From positions 4,956,001 to 5,020,000 of the forward strand of contig NZ_PHHE01000001.1 of the NCBI RefSeq assembly GCF_002813455.1: 64,000 nucleotides of DNA. The letters are read 5' to 3'. Numbering within the stretch: position 1 is the stretch's first letter; each line of letters begins with the position of its first letter. Under the pieces are notes generated by a model, which was not told the origin of the DNA, ran no database searches, and was given only the letters and a program-made list of their open reading frames with translations. The translations under genes were made by a program, and so were the position numbers. This document shows positions 54,537 through 63,385 of this stretch, piece after piece. The DNA is from Pseudomonas baetica. Lineage in GTDB: Bacteria > Pseudomonadota > Gammaproteobacteria > Pseudomonadales > Pseudomonadaceae.

Positions 54537-54919
54537 TTGTCCATGGCACAGGCAGTCAAGGCTTCGACCTTACACTTGTCCATGGCGCAGGCGGTCAGGG
54601 CCTCGACCTTGCATTTGTCCATGGCGCAAGCGGTCAGGGCCTGGGCGCGCGGGCCGCCAATGCGCCAACTGGTGAATTTGCTTTCCGGCAGGGCATCACG
54701 CTTGACCACATCCAGATGCAGGGTGCGGGCCTCAAAGTCGTTGCATTCGAGGAGAATCTCGTCCTCGTCGACCGCGAAATGGTCATGCAGCAGGCAGAGT
54801 CCGAAGCGATCCAGGTTGCCGTGGCGTTCCAGTAGCTCGTGCAGGTCATTGATGAATTACGCATCAGACGCCCCCAGTGGCATGGCTTCGTCAAAGGAGG
54901 GATTGGTGTGCCCGTTCAT
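54527..54919 (-). pseudogene. Candidate RiPP-type precursor gene with three Cys repeats and an in-frame TAA
   Basis: From ATG 54,919, preceded by TTGGAG, the frame encodes MNGHTNPSFDEAMPLGASDA, a TAA stop at 54,857-54,859, then continues FINDLHELLERHGNLDRFGL, CLLHDHFAVDEDEILLECND and DALPESKFTSWRIGG, ending in three copies of ALTACAMDKCKVE (the last without VE). Counting through the stop the product would be about 130 residues. An acidic leader followed by identical Cys-containing core repeats is the plan of multicore RiPP precursors. I recognise no known family. Confidence 0.55.
54530..54646 (-). repeat. Three tandem 39-base coding repeats
   Basis: Units at 54,530-54,568, 54,569-54,607 and 54,608-54,646 each encode (A)LTACAMDKCK(V/E). 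They differ mostly at third codon positions (for example TGC/TGT, AAA/AAG), which indicates past selection on the peptide rather than very recent DNA duplication. Confidence 0.85.
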
Positions 54920-56149
54920 TGGGTGTACTCCAATAGGTTTGATTTAAGGCCTGTCGTCTTCATCAAGCGTGCGTGCTGCGTTTGTGCCTCATACACCTCC
55001 TTGTTCCCGGGGGAACCTGGCTTGCGGATACCCATGGGCGCGCTGCCCGGTTGTCCGAGGCCAGCGCGCGTCGGCGCCGACGGCGCACAGGATCAGGCAG
55101 GGGAGGCCCCGGTGGCTTGCCGAATGGGGTTTGGCGAAGTGAAGGCGGCCATGCTGAAGATCCTTTTCATGGGGGAAGTCCTGGGTTCAGTACCTTGAAC
55201 CGAGTGAGAGTCTTTGCGTGCCCCGATGCCTGTCGAGGGCGGCGCGGCAGGGGAAAGAACGCTTTTTGCCATCGCCGCCAGCACCGCCAGAAAGCTCCGG
55301 GCATTGTTATGGGCCAAGTAATCAAGGACTTCCGGGACCATCGTTAGGTTAAGGCAGAGTGCCACTAATAACGGTTGGTTATCTGGGCTAAGACAAAATA
55401 GTTGGTTGCTCCGCCACCCGGGCATAGCGCCTGGGTGTTGGGGGCGTGCGGCAGGAAAGAGGAAGAACAACCTCGATTCAACATCGCGGCATGAAACGCC
55501 TTGTCCCCCAATTGCACTAGAGCGGTCGCCGGCAGAGCCCGCAATTACAGTATGCGGCGTAAAACCAAGACGGATTCATCAAGGCTGTTTCAAATGCAAT
55601 TAGTATCAGGATGTTTATTTCATGAAATTATTTTCATTCTTTTCAGTTCTTGACAGGCTTGCGAAAAAGCACTTTCTTTTTTTTGCTGGAAGTAACTACT
55701 CGGTTAAATAATTCGCTGACTTCAAGTTACTGTTTTACATGGCTTCCGGATATCGTATGGCGACATGTAGATCATGAAATTGGTGTCAAACCTATATGTT
55801 AAATTTTGTTCATGTTTTTCAGGTAATCGGGGCATAGTCACTCTAAATCAGGTTTAATATAAACATTAACCATTGATTTAATTGAATATTTTTTTAATCA
55901 TAAAAAAATCAGTCAGTTTTTAACAAAAACCATTAATTCCCTGTGATAGGATTTATCGATATTCGATAGATGCCGTAATGGCTATTGAGTGGCCATGTTG
56001 GATGAACTCAAAAGTTCTCCTGTAGTCGATTGGTATTAATCAGCTCCTCTCTATATAGGCTGCGACAGTCTCGTTGCGGGCCGAGTGTGCGGCATGCCTG
56101 AATCAAATACATCTTTGAGGCGCGTCTGTACCTGCTAAAAGGTGATTGA
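54920..56149. other. Gene-free stretch upstream of the polyketide cluster
   Basis: No gene is supported here. Short openings such as MKRIFSMAAFTSPNPIRQ at 55,093-55,170 (minus) lack support. From about 55,590 to 56,060 the DNA turns strongly AT-rich (for example ATATTTTTTTAATCATAAAA near 55,884) against the GC-rich surroundings, and it includes a 12-base palindrome ATTTCATGAAAT at 55,617-55,628. This probably holds the promoter and regulator sites of the plus-strand cluster, and may be foreign DNA. Confidence 0.55.
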
Positions 56150-58030
56150 ATGCAAAAGATTTATGTTTTTCCTGGCCAGGGTTCACAACTCAAGGGCATG
56201 GGCGAGGCGGTGTTCGGCAAGTTCATAACCTATACGGACCTGGCCAGCGATATTCTCGGCTACTCCATCGTCGACCTGTGTCTCGAAGACCGCGACCAGC
56301 GCCTGAACCAGACCCAATACACTCAGCCGGCGCTTTATACGGTCAGTGCGCTGACCTACCTGGACCGCTTGCAGAGCGCTTCCGGGAACGAGCAGGTGGC
56401 GTATTTCGCCGGGCATTCCCTGGGCGAGTACTGCGCGCTCTTCGCCGCTGGCGGCTTTGACTTTGCCACCGGGCTGCAACTGGTCCAGCGCCGGGGCCAA
56501 TTGATGAGCCAGGCGCCCAGGGGCGGCATGGCCGCGGTGCTGGGCCTGAGCGAGGAAAGGGTTCGCACTGTCCTGCGCGACAAGGGCCTGGACGCTATCG
56601 ACCTGGCCAATATCAACTCGCCAGATCAGATCATTCTTTCCGGCCTGCACGACGATATTGTCGGCGAAGCGACCCGAGCGATCTTCGAGCAGGCCGGCGC
56701 CAGTTATGTACCGCTGAACGTCAGCGCCGCCTTCCACTCACGCTACATGCAGGATGTCGAACGCGAGTTCGCCGACTACCTGGCGGGGTTCTCGCTACAG
56801 CCCCTGTCCACCCCCGTGGTCTCGAACATGACGGCGCGGCCTTATCCGCAGCGCGATTACGCCGCCATCCTCAGCGGGCAGATCACCCATCCGGTGAAAT
56901 GGTACGAAAGCATTTCCTGGCTGCTGACCCAGGATATCCAGCCGATCGAGGAACTCGGGCCGGGCAATGTCCTGAGCAAACTGACCGACAAGATTGTCAA
57001 GGCGCCGATGGCCATCGCGCCGACTGCCGCGCCGCCTGCTCCGGTCGCCCCGGCGCCGCGGGACACGATCTTCATGTATGGCGGGCAAGGCACCCAGTAT
57101 TTCCAGATGGGCCGCGAGCTGTACCAGCACAACCCGGCCTTCCGCCAGCAGATGGATGCCTGCAGCGCCCTGGTGGAAGCAGAGTCGGGATTTTCCCTGG
57201 TCAAGGTTATCTACGATGAATCGCGCCGGGTCTACGAGCCGTTCGACTCGATCCTGCAAACCCATCCCGCGCTGTTCGCCGTCGGCTACAGCCTGACCGC
57301 CATGCTGCGCGCCGAAGGAGTCGAGCCCAGGGCCGTCCTGGGCTACAGCCTGGGCGAGTACATCGGCTTGACGGTCAGCGGTTGCCTGTCCTGGCAGGAC
57401 GGGCTGCGCCTGACCCTGCGCCAGTCGCGGGTGCTGGCCGAGCATTGCCCCAAGGGCGGGATGCTCAGCGTGCTGGCGCCGGTGGAGCACCTGCAGCAGC
57501 ATCCCGGGCTTTACCAGGGGGTGGAGCTGGCCGGGATCAATTTCGCCGACAATTTCTGTGTCTCCGGCGCCCGGGCCGACCTGGCCCGGATCAAGCAGGG
57601 CCTGGATGCCATGGGGGTGATCTGCATCGAACTGCCCGTGCAGTATCCGTTTCACTCCAGCAATATCGAGCCGGTCCGGGACAAGATCCTGGCGATCCTG
57701 GAAGGCATCGAGTTCGGCGCGCCGCGCATCCCCTATTACTCCTCCACGTTCGCCCGGGCCATTCACGCCGGCGACCTGGGCAACGCCCGGGATTACCTGT
57801 GGCGCGTCATCCGCCAGAGCGTGGATTTCCATGGCCTGGTCAAGCACCTGGCAAGCAGTGGCAGCCAGGCGCTGTTCGTCGACCTGAGCGCGACCGGCTC
57901 GCTGGCCAACTTCATCAAGTACACCCGCCCCAACAGTCTCAATTACAGCCATTCGATCAATCAGTTCGGCAAGGACCTGAGCAACCTTCATATCCTTCTC
58001 AACAAAATCACCGGCCGTTCAGGGGAGTAG
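56150..58030 (+). CDS. Trans-acting tandem acyltransferase/acyl hydrolase for polyketide synthesis
   Basis: A 626-residue protein of two FabD-like domains. Domain 1 (residues about 1-290) has GHSLGEYCALFA with Ser90 and AFHS with His196, as in malonyl-CoA acyltransferases that load trans-AT modules. Domain 2 (about 305-610) has GYSLGEYIGL with Ser400 and YPFHSSNIEP with His502; this resembles acyl-hydrolase (proofreading) domains such as PedC. AAAGGTGATTG precedes the ATG. The next gene starts 3 bases after the stop. Domain roles are inferred from motif resemblance. Confidence 0.88.
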   Translation: MQKIYVFPGQGSQLKGMGEAVFGKFITYTDLASDILGYSIVDLCLEDRDQRLNQTQYTQPALYTVSALTYLDRLQSASGNEQVAYFAGHSLGEYCALFAAGGFDFATGLQLVQRRGQLMSQAPRGGMAAVLGLSEERVRTVLRDKGLDAIDLANINSPDQIILSGLHDDIVGEATRAIFEQAGASYVPLNVSAAFHSRYMQDVEREFADYLAGFSLQPLSTPVVSNMTARPYPQRDYAAILSGQITHPVKWYESISWLLTQDIQPIEELGPGNVLSKLTDKIVKAPMAIAPTAAPPAPVAPAPRDTIFMYGGQGTQYFQMGRELYQHNPAFRQQMDACSALVEAESGFSLVKVIYDESRRVYEPFDSILQTHPALFAVGYSLTAMLRAEGVEPRAVLGYSLGEYIGLTVSGCLSWQDGLRLTLRQSRVLAEHCPKGGMLSVLAPVEHLQQHPGLYQGVELAGINFADNFCVSGARADLARIKQGLDAMGVICIELPVQYPFHSSNIEPVRDKILAILEGIEFGAPRIPYYSSTFARAIHAGDLGNARDYLWRVIRQSVDFHGLVKHLASSGSQALFVDLSATGSLANFIKYTRPNSLNYSHSINQFGKDLSNLHILLNKITGRSGE

Positions 58031-58033
58031 CCC

Positions 58034-61000
58034 ATGTCAGTCAATCCTGTCCCATCGGCGTGGCGCGTCAACGCGCGCGACTTCAACAACGCAGCGGGTT
58101 TTCATCAGTTGTTCGACGCCCGGTCCCGGGCCACCCCGGACGCTATCGCCCTGGCGGACGCCCGGCAGCGCCTGAGCTATCGCCAGCTGGCCGACAAAAG
58201 CGGGCAGTTGGCCGCCTACCTGGTCGGGCAGGGGGTGGGCGCCGGCTCGCGGGTCGCCCTGTTCATGAACCGCTCCCCCGACCTGGTGGTGGCGATGCTC
58301 GCCATCGCCCGGGTCGGGGCCACCTATATTCCGCTGGACCCGGTGTACCCCGAACAGCGCCTGCGCTACATGCTCGAGGACAGCGACAGCCGCTGGGTGC
58401 TGACCCAGGCGGAGGTCGAGCCGATGCTCGCCACACTGCTGGGCGAGCGCTGCGTCAGCCTCGCCCTGGACCGCCAGTGGCCGCTGGTCGCCGCCTGCCA
58501 GTCGCCCTTGCCCGAGCCGGTCTCGGCGCCCGGCAGCCTGGCCTACATCATCTACACCTCCGGCAGCACCGGCCAACCCAAGGGCGTGATGATCAGCCAT
58601 CGGGCGCTGAGCAACTTTCTCCTGTCGATGGCCGAAGTGCCCGGGATGTCCGCCGCCGACACCCTGCTGGCGGTGACCACCCATTGCTTCGATATTTCCG
58701 GGCTGGAGTTGCTCCTGCCGTTGATCGTCGGCGGGCGTTGCCATATCTGTCCGGCCGAGACCGCGGGGGATGCCAGCCAGTTGATGAAGCTGATCGCCGA
58801 AGTCCGCCCCAGCCTGATGCAGGCGACCCCGGCGACCTGGCAGATGCTGCTGCGCGCCGGCTGGCAACCCCTGGCGCAACTGCGCATCCTCTGTGGCGGC
58901 GAGCCGATGCCCGAGACCCTCAAGGGCGCTTTCGAGCAGGCCGGGAATGCGGTCTGGAACATGTTCGGGCCGACCGAAACCACCATCTGGTCGACCCTGC
59001 AGAAACTGCAGCCCGGGCAGGCGATTTCCATCGGCCGGCCCATCGCCAACACCCGGCTGTACCTGCTGCGTGAAGATGGCGGCCACTGCGCCATCGGCGA
59101 GCCGGGCGAGTTGTGCATCGCCGGGGCGGGGGTGGCCGAGGGCTACCTGAACCGTCCCGAGCTGACGGCTGAGAAGTTCATCGACAACCCCTTCGAAAGC
59201 TCCGGCAAGCTGTATCGCACCGGCGACCTGGCCTGCTGGCAGGCCGATGGCCTGTTGCAGCACCTGGGCCGGATCGACAACCAGGTGAAAATCCGTGGCT
59301 ACCGGGTCGAAATGGGCGATGTCGAGGCCCAGTTGGACAACCATCCCGAGGTCCTGCAAGCGGTGGTGGTGGCCCGGCAGCAGGCCGGCTCCGCGCAATT
59401 GGTCGGCTACTTCGTCCCGCGCCAGCAGGCACCGGATGCCGCCCTGGCCGGGCGCCTGAAGCACTGGCTCGACGAACGCTTGCCCGGCTTCATGGTGCCG
59501 AGCTTTCTGCTGGCCATCGAGCGTCTTCCGTTGACGCCCAACGGCAAGGTCGACCGCAAGGCACTGGCCCAGCGCCCCATTTCCGTGGCGGCGGGCGCCA
59601 GCACGGCGGCGCGGGGCGAGGTCGAGCGCTACATCATCGAGCAATGGCAGGCGCTGCTGGGGGTGGAGGATATCCAGCCGGACAGCCTGTTCGCCGAGGT
59701 GGGCGGCAATTCGATCGCGGCCAATGACTTTCTCGCCCGTCTCAACCGGCGGTTCGACACGCAACTGGTCCTGGCCGACCTGGCCGCCCACGCCAGCCCG
59801 ACGGCCATCGCGCAACGCCTGCTGCATGGCCCGCAAGCGGCGCCGGCCGCCGTTGCCCCGCAGCCCGCAGGCGATGAGCGCAGGGACCCGTGGGACGACG
59901 ACTCGCGAGAGGACATCGCCATTGTCGGCATGGCCTGCAGTTTCGCCCAGGCAGGGTGCGCGCAGGCGTTCTGGGGCAACGTCCTGGCCGGGCGCAACTG
60001 CATGACCTCCGCGGCCCTGATGCGTCCGCAGCTGGTGCGCGCCGATGCGCCGCTGTGGGCCGGGTTCATCGCCGATGCCTTCGACTTCGACCCGGTGTTT
60101 TTCCAGGTAGCGCCCAAGGAAGCGCAACTGATCGATCCCCAGCAGCGGCTGATGCTCACCTACACCTGGCGGGCCCTGGAGGACGCCGGTATCAGCGCCG
60201 AGGCGTTCCGCCAGCGGCGTACCGGGGTGTTCATTGCCGCCTCGCAGAACGACTACGGGGTCGCGGCGGCGCAGGCCGAAGAAAACAAAGGCTACCTGGC
60301 CACCGGGCAACTGGTGTCCATGGTCGCCAACCGGCTGTCCCACACCCTGGACCTCTCGGGGCCCAGCGAATGCATCGAGACCACCTGTTCGTCATCCCTG
60401 GTGGCCCTGCACCGGGCGATCCGCGCCATCCGCCACCGCGAGTGCGAGCAGGCGGTGGTGGGGGGCGTCAACCTGCTGCTGTCCCCCGAGTATTTTCACA
60501 GCTACGACGCCATGGGCCTGCTGAGCCCCGACCAGAGCACCCGGTCCTTCCAGGCCGGGGCCAATGGCTACGTGCGTTCCGAAGGCGCGGCGGTGGTGAT
60601 TCTCAAGCCGCTGGCCCGGGCGCTCGCCGACAACGACCGCATCGCGGCAGTGATCAAGGGCAGCAGCGTCAACCACGGCGGGCGCTCCTCGTCGCTCACG
60701 GCGCCGAACCAGGAGGGCATGCGCAACGCCATGCTCGACGCCCTGGCCGATGCCCGCGTGACGGCGCAATCGCTGGGCTATATCGAAACCCATGCCACCG
60801 GCTCGCTGCTCGGCGACCGGGTCGAAGTGAACGCCCTGGAAGCGGTGTTCGCCGAACACGCCCCAGGCGCCGCGAGCACCGCGGACTGTACCCTGGGCAG
60901 CCTGAAACCCTGTATCGGCCACAGCGAAGTGGCCTCCGGCATGGCGGCGCTGATCAAGGTGGTGTTCGCCCTGCAGCAAGGCATCAAGCCAGGGGTACCC

Positions 61001-63385
61001 GGCGTGAGCGACGAGGACGTGGCCCGGCTGTGGTCTTCCAGCGTGTTCCGGATCAGCGCGCGCAACCAGCCCTGGGCCGCTGGCGCAACGCCTCGGCGCG
61101 CCGCCATCAACAGCTACGGATTCGGGGTCAACGCCCATGTGATCGTCGAACAGTACTGCCCGCCGGACGATACCCGCGGCGAAGACCACGACGCGCAATT
61201 GCTGGTGTTCTCCGCCAGGACCCCGGCGCAGCTGGCCAGCGTCCTGGAAAACCAGTTGGCCCACCTGCAGGGCCATTCACAGCTGCGGCTGCGGGACCTG
61301 GCCTACACCCTGCAAGTCGGCCGCGAAGGGCTCAAGGCGCGCCTGGCCTTTGTCGCCAGCTCGATCGCCGAGGCCCGGGAACAACTGGCCCGGGCCCTGG
61401 AAGGCCTGGCCGAAGGCGCCGACGCCTGGCCGGCGGGGATTTTCTACAGCGGCCGGCAGCTGGCGGCGGACGGCGAACTGGCCACCCTGGCCGCGCAATG
61501 GGTGGCGGGCGTGACGCCGGCCTGGCACCGCCTGCATCCGCCCGGCAGCGCGAAGAAACTGGCGCTGCCGCAGTACCCGTTCCAGTTCAAGCGCTACAAC
61601 GCCCTGGCCCCGGACGAGTCGGAGCCGGCGGCCACGCCCGGGGCGCGCAGGATCTGCGTGATCGGAGCCGGTCCCGGCGGCCTGGTCATGGCCAAATCGT
61701 TGCTGGAGGAGGGGCACCAGCCGGTGGTGTACGAGTCCCAGGACACCCTGGGCGGGGTATGGAACCTCAAGCACGACAAACAGGTCGGCACTTACACCAC
61801 CACGCGCTTCCAGAACTCCAGGGACACCAGCTTCTTTTCCGACTTCTACCCCGAAGACATCAGCGATACCTTTCCCAATGTCCAGGATGTGCGGCGCTAC
61901 CTGCAGGCCTACGCCAGCCGTTTTGACCTGGAGCGCCATATCCACTGCCAGTCCCGGGTCGTTTCGGTCAAGGCCGAGGGCGCTGGCTGGCAGGTGGAAA
62001 TCGAGTCCGCGGGCATCCGTCGCCAGGAGACCTTCGACGGGGTCGCGCTGTGCCACGGGCGATATCAGATTCCGCGCCACGCGCGGATTCCGGGGCTGGA
62101 GTCCTTCACCGGCCAGGTGCTGCATTCGGGGCAGTATTTCGACAACGCGCCGCTGGCGGGCAAGCGGGTGCTGGTGATCGGCAATGGCGTCAGCGGCATG
62201 GACATCGCCGGCGAAGCCAGCAAGGTCGCCGCCAAAGTCTATTGGAGCCTGCGCTCGCGCAAGTTCATCCTGCCGCGGATGGTAGGGTTCCTGCCCAACG
62301 ACTTTGTCTCCCCGGCCAACCTGCTGATGCCCGCGGGGCTGCGGGCGCAGCGCAATATCGACCGCCTGCGCCTGGCGCTGCCGGCCTTCAGCGAGGCCCT
62401 GCAGCGCAGCGGCTTGCAGCCGACCCTCAACGAGTTCCGCCAGCACCCCTTCATTCACATCAACGATGAGGTGGTGGACCTGGTCAACGCCGGGAAGATC
62501 GAGACGATCTTCGGCCAGGTGGAAAAGTTCGTCGGCAACCGCTGCTTCCACCTCGGCCATGAACAGGTGCTCGAGGACATCGATGTGGTGGTGCTGTGCA
62601 CCGGCTACCGCACCGGGGCGCTGTATGACTATGTGCAAGGCCTGGAGCCTGTCCGCGACCTGGCCATGGGGCTGTTCCACCGAGACGACCCGCTGTTGTT
62701 CAACCAGTACGGGCTGCAGGAAATCGGCGTGATCGGCACCTTGCCGTACCTGGAGATGACTTCGCGCTGGTATGCCCAGGTGGTCTCCGGCAAGTACCGG
62801 CTCAGCCAGCAGGAACGGCGGCAAACCGCCGATACCGACAAGATCATCATGGGCCCCCTGGCCAGCGTGGTGATCGGCCTGAAGCTCGGCCTGGTGCCGG
62901 ACCCAGCGCGCGAATTCAAGGCCTTCTGGAGCCTGCTCAATACCCCGGGTTTTCCCGCCCAGTACCGCCTGCGCGGGCCCCACGCCAGCGCCGGGGCCGC
63001 GGCCATCGTCGCCGCGAGCCGCCAGCGCGCCTTTATCCAGGACGAAACCGGTGACGAGCAAATCAGTATCGTCAAGGCGCGCCTGCTGGCCGGCCTGGGC
63101 AGCGAGGCCGTGGCGCGCCTGGCGGCCGAGGGCCAGATTACTGCCGAGGAACGGCAGGCGGCCCTGGCCCGGCTCGACGATCCGTTGCGGCTCGACTGGG
63201 ACAGCCAGTTCCTCACGCCCCTCAGCGACCGGGCGCTGGCCATTGACCAGGCCACCCAATCCCAGGACGGGGTGATCGCCGAGCATGACCGCCTGTACCT
63301 GGGCCTGCTCCGCAAGATCCAGCGCAAAGAAATCAACGCAGACAACTTTCTGTCGGAACTGAAGAAAATCTCAAGGGCCTCGTGA
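58034..63385 (+). CDS. NRPS-PKS hybrid: A-PCP-KS-FMO
   Basis: A 1783-residue protein. Adenylation domain about 20-515 (YTSGSTGQPKG, FGPTETTIWS, LTPNGKVDRKAL); I read the pocket residues as D-I-L-Q-L-G-M-I-W-K, a glycine-type code. Carrier domain about 535-600 with Ser560 in EVGGNSIAAN. Ketosynthase about 630-1065 with Cys785 (ETTCSSSLVAL), His920 (ETHATG) and His963 (IGHSE), then a trans-AT-type linker ending LPQYPFQFKRY. Flavin monooxygenase about 1205-1650 with VIGAGPGGLVMA, FTGQVLHSGQYFD, VLVIGNGVSGMDIAGE and LCTGYRTG. No AT, KR or DH is present. Its stop overlaps the next start (TGATG). Confidence 0.9.
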   Translation: MSVNPVPSAWRVNARDFNNAAGFHQLFDARSRATPDAIALADARQRLSYRQLADKSGQLAAYLVGQGVGAGSRVALFMNRSPDLVVAMLAIARVGATYIPLDPVYPEQRLRYMLEDSDSRWVLTQAEVEPMLATLLGERCVSLALDRQWPLVAACQSPLPEPVSAPGSLAYIIYTSGSTGQPKGVMISHRALSNFLLSMAEVPGMSAADTLLAVTTHCFDISGLELLLPLIVGGRCHICPAETAGDASQLMKLIAEVRPSLMQATPATWQMLLRAGWQPLAQLRILCGGEPMPETLKGAFEQAGNAVWNMFGPTETTIWSTLQKLQPGQAISIGRPIANTRLYLLREDGGHCAIGEPGELCIAGAGVAEGYLNRPELTAEKFIDNPFESSGKLYRTGDLACWQADGLLQHLGRIDNQVKIRGYRVEMGDVEAQLDNHPEVLQAVVVARQQAGSAQLVGYFVPRQQAPDAALAGRLKHWLDERLPGFMVPSFLLAIERLPLTPNGKVDRKALAQRPISVAAGASTAARGEVERYIIEQWQALLGVEDIQPDSLFAEVGGNSIAANDFLARLNRRFDTQLVLADLAAHASPTAIAQRLLHGPQAAPAAVAPQPAGDERRDPWDDDSREDIAIVGMACSFAQAGCAQAFWGNVLAGRNCMTSAALMRPQLVRADAPLWAGFIADAFDFDPVFFQVAPKEAQLIDPQQRLMLTYTWRALEDAGISAEAFRQRRTGVFIAASQNDYGVAAAQAEENKGYLATGQLVSMVANRLSHTLDLSGPSECIETTCSSSLVALHRAIRAIRHRECEQAVVGGVNLLLSPEYFHSYDAMGLLSPDQSTRSFQAGANGYVRSEGAAVVILKPLARALADNDRIAAVIKGSSVNHGGRSSSLTAPNQEGMRNAMLDALADARVTAQSLGYIETHATGSLLGDRVEVNALEAVFAEHAPGAASTADCTLGSLKPCIGHSEVASGMAALIKVVFALQQGIKPGVPGVSDEDVARLWSSSVFRISARNQPWAAGATPRRAAINSYGFGVNAHVIVEQYCPPDDTRGEDHDAQLLVFSARTPAQLASVLENQLAHLQGHSQLRLRDLAYTLQVGREGLKARLAFVASSIAEAREQLARALEGLAEGADAWPAGIFYSGRQLAADGELATLAAQWVAGVTPAWHRLHPPGSAKKLALPQYPFQFKRYNALAPDESEPAATPGARRICVIGAGPGGLVMAKSLLEEGHQPVVYESQDTLGGVWNLKHDKQVGTYTTTRFQNSRDTSFFSDFYPEDISDTFPNVQDVRRYLQAYASRFDLERHIHCQSRVVSVKAEGAGWQVEIESAGIRRQETFDGVALCHGRYQIPRHARIPGLESFTGQVLHSGQYFDNAPLAGKRVLVIGNGVSGMDIAGEASKVAAKVYWSLRSRKFILPRMVGFLPNDFVSPANLLMPAGLRAQRNIDRLRLALPAFSEALQRSGLQPTLNEFRQHPFIHINDEVVDLVNAGKIETIFGQVEKFVGNRCFHLGHEQVLEDIDVVVLCTGYRTGALYDYVQGLEPVRDLAMGLFHRDDPLLFNQYGLQEIGVIGTLPYLEMTSRWYAQVVSGKYRLSQQERRQTADTDKIIMGPLASVVIGLKLGLVPDPAREFKAFWSLLNTPGFPAQYRLRGPHASAGAAAIVAASRQRAFIQDETGDEQISIVKARLLAGLGSEAVARLAAEGQITAEERQAALARLDDPLRLDWDSQFLTPLSDRALAIDQATQSQDGVIAEHDRLYLGLLRKIQRKEINADNFLSELKKISRAS

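Noticed and set aside
54530..54646. The three 39-base repeats considered as a CRISPR or simple satellite
   Set aside because: They abut without spacers, stay in frame and differ mainly at third codon positions, so they are coding.
55093..55170. Small minus-strand peptide MKRIFSMAAFTSPNP... as a second precursor
   Set aside because: It has no good ribosome site, repeat or partner, and the reading frame looks random.
54839..55198. 119-residue plus-strand opening before the polyketide cluster
   Set aside because: No family, no ribosome site, and it crosses the start region of the minus-strand repeat-peptide gene.
58037..60343. 768-residue minus-strand opening opposite the A-PCP-KS protein
   Set aside because: High-GC DNA gives long antisense openings; the plus strand has continuous NRPS/PKS motifs here.
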